DNA from: Prado023 sp963697345
Lineage (GTDB): Bacteria; Actinomycetota; Actinomycetes; S36-B12; CAIYMF01
NCBI GenBank assembly: GCA_963697345.1
Contig: CAVONS010000005.1
Span: 216,099 to 280,098 of the forward strand
Direction: 5' to 3'
DNA: 64,000 nucleotides
Numbering within the stretch: position 1 is the stretch's first letter; the number at the start of each line of letters is the position of its first letter. Of this stretch, positions 59,794-64,000 are shown piece after piece. Position numbers and translations under genes: made by a program. The notes below the pieces were generated by a model. It did not search any database, was not told the DNA's origin, and saw nothing but the letters and a program-made list of their open reading frames with translations.

Positions 59794-60362
59794 CACGGGT
59801 CCTCTCGATGGGGCGCTGCCTGACCGTACCAAAGGGTCGTCCCGCCGTAGGCCTTTTCGCGCAGCGCCACGAGTCCCGTCGGCCAGGTGAACGCCCCGCC
59901 GCGTGTTGCCCGCTCGACGACGACGACGGCCATCGGGGTCAACCAGCCGTCGGTGAGCAACTCGAGGAAGGCCTCGACCTCTGGGCCGGCCATCTCGTAC
60001 GGCGGGTCGGCCAGGACCAGGTCGTACGGTTCAGCCACGCCGGTCAGGTGGGCAGTCACCGAGGCCGGCACGACACGCACGCCGGGAAGCCCCACCGCCG
60101 CGGCGTTGGCCCTGATCACCTCCGCACTGGCGCGATCGCGCTCCACGAGGACAACAGATCTGGCGCCGCGGCTGGCTGCCTCGAGCCCCAGCGCACCTGA
60201 TCCGGCGAACAGGTCCAGCACGCGCGAGCCGCTGAAACCCCCGAGCAGGTGGTCCAGGGAGGCGAACATCGACTCCCGGATGCGGTCACCCGTGGGGCGC
60301 GCCCCGTGCTCGGGCACCGTGATCCGTCGCCCGCGTGCGGCACCGGCGATGATCCGGCTCAC
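59793..60362 (-). CDS. rsmD: 16S rRNA (guanine966-N2)-methyltransferase
   Basis: A 189-residue SAM-dependent methyltransferase. VLDLFAGSGALGLEAASRGA is the cofactor motif and LVLADPPYEM the catalytic DPPY-type motif. GGAGGG stands before the GTG at 60362; the frame open upstream has no support. Translationally coupled to coaD. Confidence 0.94.
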   Translation of the reverse strand: MSRIIAGAARGRRITVPEHGARPTGDRIRESMFASLDHLLGGFSGSRVLDLFAGSGALGLEAASRGARSVVLVERDRASAEVIRANAAAVGLPGVRVVPASVTAHLTGVAEPYDLVLADPPYEMAGPEVEAFLELLTDGWLTPMAVVVVERATRGGAFTWPTGLVALREKAYGGTTLWYGQAAPHREDP

Positions 60363-60427
60363 CTGCCACTCCCTCCCCGGTGGGCGCCAGCCCAGGGCCC
60401 GGCCGCCGTTGCGCCAAGCATCCCAGA

Positions 60428-60730
60428 TCAGATGACCCGCAGCGCAACAGCGATCCGGTCGCCCGCCGTCAACCCGTGGGCCGCGCGCACCGCCCTCTTG
60501 ACGGGCAGGACGAAGCAGCCCGAGCCCGAGTCCGGGAACACTGACGTCCGCCAGATCGTCGTCCCCACGCGCACCTCGACCCTGATCGACCCGAAGCCGT
60601 TGCGCGGACCACGAGCCTGGGCCAGGTCCTCGAGGGCCGAGCTGATGTCGGGTGGGACCGTCACGAACGTCCAGGTGTCCTGGCGCCTCGCGTCCCAGAT
60701 CCAGAGCTCCGCCGAGAAGCTGTGCTCCAT
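60428..60730 (-). CDS. DUF1905 domain protein
   Basis: A 100-residue protein (MEHSFSAELWIWDARRQDTW) with the DUF1905 fold, including RVEVRVGTTIWRTSVFP and the FVLPVKRAVRAAHGLTAGDRIAV end. The function of the family is not known. ATG at 60730, 65 bases upstream of rsmD on the same strand, divergent from the FAD oxidoreductase. Confidence 0.82.
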   Translation of the reverse strand: MEHSFSAELWIWDARRQDTWTFVTVPPDISSALEDLAQARGPRNGFGSIRVEVRVGTTIWRTSVFPDSGSGCFVLPVKRAVRAAHGLTAGDRIAVALRVI

Positions 60731-60815
60731 GAGGTCCGCCGCAGTGCCCGGCCCGGGCTGAGACCCCGGTCCCCTGGCAGGTCGCTGTCCTCCCACGGAC
60801 CCAGCGTGCCACGTT

Positions 60816-60829
60816 CCGGACCGGTCCGG
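60816..60829. promoter_or_regulatory. Perfect 14-bp palindrome upstream of the FAD oxidoreductase
   Basis: CCGGACCGGTCCGG is an exact inverted repeat in the 197-base region between DUF1905 and the RetSat-like gene. It may be an operator or an RNA hairpin; no regulator gene is adjacent. Confidence 0.35.
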
Positions 60830-60927
60830 GACGTCCTGCGTCGGACCTGTCGTGACGCGCCGAGCGCCACGACCTGTGTGGGGTGCGGGAGAATCACCGC
60901 AGGACGACCGATCTGAAGGAGCACCTG

Positions 60928-62638
60928 GTGAGCAGGCGAACAGCGCAGCCGTACAAGCGCCATCCCGTGACTGAGGACTACGACGCCATCGTCATCGGCT
61001 CAGGGATCGGGGGGTTGGCCAGCGCCGCGATGCTGGCCAAGCACGGCGGCCGGAAGGTGCTCGTCCTGGAACGGCACTACACGCCCGGCGGCTACACACA
61101 CGTCTTCCGCCGTCCCGGGTACGACTGGGACGTCGGGGTGCACTACATCGGCGGGATGGAGCCCGGCACCACCCTGCGGCGCATGTTCGACGACATCAGT
61201 GACGGCCAGATCCAGTGGGCCGACATGGGCGACGTCTATGACCGGGTCATCATCGACGGTGATCACTACGACCTGCCCAAGGGCCGCCGGAACCTGCGCG
61301 ACTTCCTCGTGTCGCAGTTCCCGGCCGAGGAGTCCGGGATCGACCAGTACTTCGAGGCCGTCCGCTCGGCGGTCTCGGGCTCGCTGCAGTTCAACGCGGC
61401 CAAGACACTGCCCGGGCCGGTGGCCACCGTCGCCGGTCCACTGATGCGCCGCACCTTCCTGCACTGGTCGGACCGGACGACCCGCGAGGTGCTCGAGGAG
61501 TTCACCGGCGACCAGCGGCTGATCGGCGTCCTGACCGCCCAGTTCGGTGACTACGGGCTTCCCCCGGCCCAGTCCAGCTTCGCCATGCACGCGCTGGTCG
61601 CCAGCCACTACTTCCGCGGCGGCTACTACCCGGTGGGTGGCTCCGCTGTGATCGCCGAGTCGATCATCCCCGTCATCGAACGGGCAGGTGGCACGGTGCT
61701 GATCAACGCCGAGGTCGCCCGGATCGTGGTGGAGAAGGGTCGAGCGGTCGGCGTCGAGATGGCCGCCGACGGTCACGTGATCCGGGCGCCGATCGTCATC
61801 AGCGACGCCGGCGTGGTCAACACGTTCGCGCGGCTCGTGCCGCCCGACGTGGCCCAGGAGACGGGCCTGCTCGAGAACCTGACCAAGGTGACGCCGTCGA
61901 TCGCGCACCTGTGCCTGTACCTCGGCTTCGAGGAGACCGCTGAGGCCCTCGACCTCCCGAAGCACAACCTGTGGATCTACCCCGACGAGGACCACGACCA
62001 GACGTTCGCCGCCAGCATCGACAACCCGGGTGCCGACCTCCCGATGGTGTACGTGTCGTTCCCGGCGGCCAAGGATCCCGACTTCGAGCGCCGCCACCCG
62101 GGCCGACGCGGCCGTGGACGTCATCACCGCTGCGCCCTACGAGTGGTTCGAGCAGTGGGAGGGGAGCCGCTGGAAGCACCGCGACGCCGAGTACAACGCG
62201 TTCAAGGACGACCTGGCCCAGCGCATGCTCGAGGTGCTCTTCGGCCAGATGCCGCACTGCGGGGCAAGGTGGCCTTCTACGAGATCTCGACCCCGCTGAC
62301 GACCCAGCACTTCTCGGGCTACGAGCGCGGTGAGCTGTACGGGATCGACCACTCCCCGCAGCGGTTCCGCCAGGACTTCCTCAAGCCCACGACCCCGATT
62401 CCGCGGCCTGTACCTGACGGGGCAGGACATCGTCAGCTGCGGGGTCGCCGGAGCCCTGTTCGGCGGGGTCCTGACGGCCACGACCCTCATGCGCACGAGC
62501 CTGTTGCCGGGCATGGTCGGTGCAGCGGGCAGGTGGATGCCGCCCGCTGCGCTGCGCCCAGGTGCGGCGACCCGGGACCCAACGGGGCCGCCATCGGCCG
62601 ACGTCCATACCGGCAACGGCGTGGCGCCCCCGACGTGA
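60928..62638 (+). pseudogene. RetSat/CrtI-like FAD oxidoreductase, broken by three single-base indels
   Basis: A FAD-dependent oxidoreductase of the phytoene desaturase/retinol saturase group: AIVIGSGIGGLASAAMLAKHGG at the N-terminus, VGVHYIGG, and RGLYLTGQDIVSCGVAGALFGGVL at the C-terminus. AAGGAG lies before the GTG at 60928. Reading requires three frame changes: an extra G in the GGG at 62099-62101, a missing C at about 62262, and an extra C at about 62396. Between the shifts the family sequence is intact (for example DVITAAPYEWFEQWEG and KVAFYEISTPLTTQHFSGYERG), so decay looks recent or artefactual; sequence error is likely. Substrate (carotenoid, retinoid or other polyene) is unknown. 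Confidence 0.8.
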
Positions 62639-62663
62639 TCCACCACCTGCGGCGATTCTCCGC

Positions 62664-64000
62664 CTAGGTCTTCTCGAGGTACTCCGCGCGCTCGTCGTCG
62701 AACTCCCGGGCCAGCGTCGCTGCGAGGGTGGGGTGGGCAGCGAGGTCGGGATCGGCTCAGACGCAGGCTGATGGCCTCCTCACGGGCACGCAGGATGACC
62801 TCCTCGTGATCGAGCACCGACAGCAGCTTCAGCGAGCGCCGTGAGCCGGACTGTGCCGCCCCGAGCACGTCCCCCTCCCGTCGTGACGCGAGGTCGAAGC
62901 GCGACAGCTCGAACCCGTCGCTGGTTCGTCCGCCCACAGCCGAGAGACGCTCGCGAGCGACGCTGTCCGGCGGTGCCTCGGTCACCAGCAGGCACAGGCC
63001 CGCATGCTGACCTCGACCCACCCGCCCGCGCAGCTGGTGCAGCTGGGACACTCCGAAGCGGTCGGCGTCAAGGACGATCATCAACGTGGCGTTCGGGATG
63101 TCGACACCCACCTCGATGACGGTGGTGGCCACCAGGACGTCGACGCCGTCCGGGCGACCCGGATCGGCGAAGCGCGCCATGACCGCGTCCTTGTCCGCGC
63201 CGGCCATGCGCCCGGTCAGTGCCGCCAGCCGCAACCCGGCCAGGGGCCCTGCCTCGAGGCCTTGGGCAGGACAGTGTCGACAGCCGCACCCGCGCGCAGC
63301 GCACCACCGGCCGGCCCCGACTCCGGTCCGGTCTCGCCCGCTGGCGCGGCCAGGGGCGGCTGGCCGTCGGACTCCGCCTCGCCGGCATCGATGCGCGGAC
63401 ACACGACGTAGACCTGGCGCCCGGCAGCCACCTCCTCACGCGCCCGATCCCAGGCGCGAGCCAGGTAGTCCGGACGCTCCAGTGCAGGAACCAGATGTGT
63501 GGTCAGCGGGTTGCGACCGGCGGGCAGCTCGCGCAGCGTGGAGGTCTCGAGGTCACCGAACACCGTCATGGCCACGGTGCGCGGGATGGGTGTGGCGGTC
63601 ATCACCAGCGTGTGCGGGCGGTTCGTCTCCCCTGCCTTGGCGGACAGGGCAGCACGTTGCTCCACGCCGAACCTGTGCTGCTCGTCGACGACGACGAGGC
63701 CCAGCTTCCGCGAACTGCACCCGTTCCTCCAACAGCGCGTGCGTGCCCACGACGATCCCCGCCGCCCCACCGGCGACGTCAAGCAGTGCCGCACGGCGCG
63801 CTGCCGCACCCTGGGACCCGGTCAGCAGGGCGATCCGGGTCGCGTCGGCCCCTCCGCCGAGCATCCCGCCCTGGGCAAGTGGCCCGAGCAGGGCCGCAAT
63901 GCTGCGGGCGTGCTGTGCGGCCAGGACCTCGGTGGGCGCCAGGAGTGCCGCCTGCGCCCCGGAGTCCACGACCTGGAGCATCGCCCGCAGCGCGACGACA
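62664..64000 (-). pseudogene. recG: ATP-dependent DNA helicase RecG, C-terminal part with three indels (5' end outside window)
   Basis: The C-terminal half of RecG, which remodels stalled replication forks. LLAPTEVLAAQHARSI (motif Ia), VVVDEQHRFGVEQ (motif II, DExH), LVMTATPIPRT (motif III), VATTVIEVGVDIPNA and QLHQLRGRVGRG (motifs V, VI) are all intact but lie in different frames. Indels are inferred at about 63707 (extra base), 63255 (missing base) and 62755 (extra base); the corrected protein ends EFDDERAEYLEKT at 62664. The gene continues beyond the right edge. It converges on the equally damaged FAD oxidoreductase. RecG is conserved, so sequence error is favoured over inactivation. Confidence 0.88.

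Noticed and set aside
1..64000. tRNA, rRNA or riboswitch genes
   Set aside because: No cloverleaf with a T-loop consensus, no rRNA sequence and no known riboswitch core was recognised by eye in the intergenic regions.

Overview
The window is high-GC DNA with mostly GTG and ATG starts and dense, short-overlap operons. Gene content and order are those of an actinomycete (class Actinomycetia): rsmD-coaD-sepIVA-yceD-rpmF-rnc-fpg-acyP-smc-ftsY, amtB-glnK-glnD, ffh, rpsP-khpA-rimM-trmD-rplS-lepB-lepB-rnhB, yraN-comM-dprA-xerC-whiG, and rpsB-tsf-pyrH-frr-cdsA-rlmN. A WhiG-type sigma factor, a SepIVA-like protein, a bifunctional PutA and many apparently leaderless promoters fit this. I cannot place the genus. 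No rRNA, tRNA, insertion sequence, phage or CRISPR array was found.

Layout. 1-10640 is an accessory polyamine-catabolism locus. A Pot-type ABC importer (potD, potA; potA is cut by the window edge), two paralogous gamma-aminobutyraldehyde-type dehydrogenases and a D-lactate-dehydrogenase-like enzyme lie on the minus strand. They face an Lrp-type regulator, a class III aminotransferase, a flavin split-barrel protein and an FAD amine oxidase on the plus strand. 10680-19285 holds more carbon metabolism: PPK2 polyphosphate kinase, PutA, an MFS transporter, acyl-CoA thioesterase II, glutaryl-CoA dehydrogenase and its GntR regulator. 19286-19556 is a gene-free, strongly folded C-rich/G-rich element.

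From 19557 to about 60400 nearly everything is on the minus strand and belongs to the conserved cell-biology backbone: translation, ribosome maturation, rRNA and tRNA modification, protein secretion (Ffh/FtsY, two signal peptidases), DNA uptake and recombination (ComM, DprA, XerC), nitrogen sensing (AmtB, GlnK, GlnD), chromosome organisation (Smc) and repair (Fpg, YcaQ). Inserted in this backbone are an M23 peptidase, two winged-helix glycosylase-like proteins, a PucR-type regulator, an acetyltransferase and an AidB-like flavoprotein. A gene-free 0.88 kb stretch (49789-50670) carries three different tandem-repeat arrays.

The last 3 kb hold a RetSat/CrtI-like FAD oxidoreductase and recG, facing each other. 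Both are interrupted by several single-base indels, six across about 1.6 kb. With one further indel in the repetitive tail of rpsB, this points to local sequence error as the first explanation. The least explained structures are the triple repeat region, the folded element at 19.3-19.5 kb, the long Ala/Glu repeat tail of ribosomal protein S2, and a three-armed switchable leader in front of rplS.
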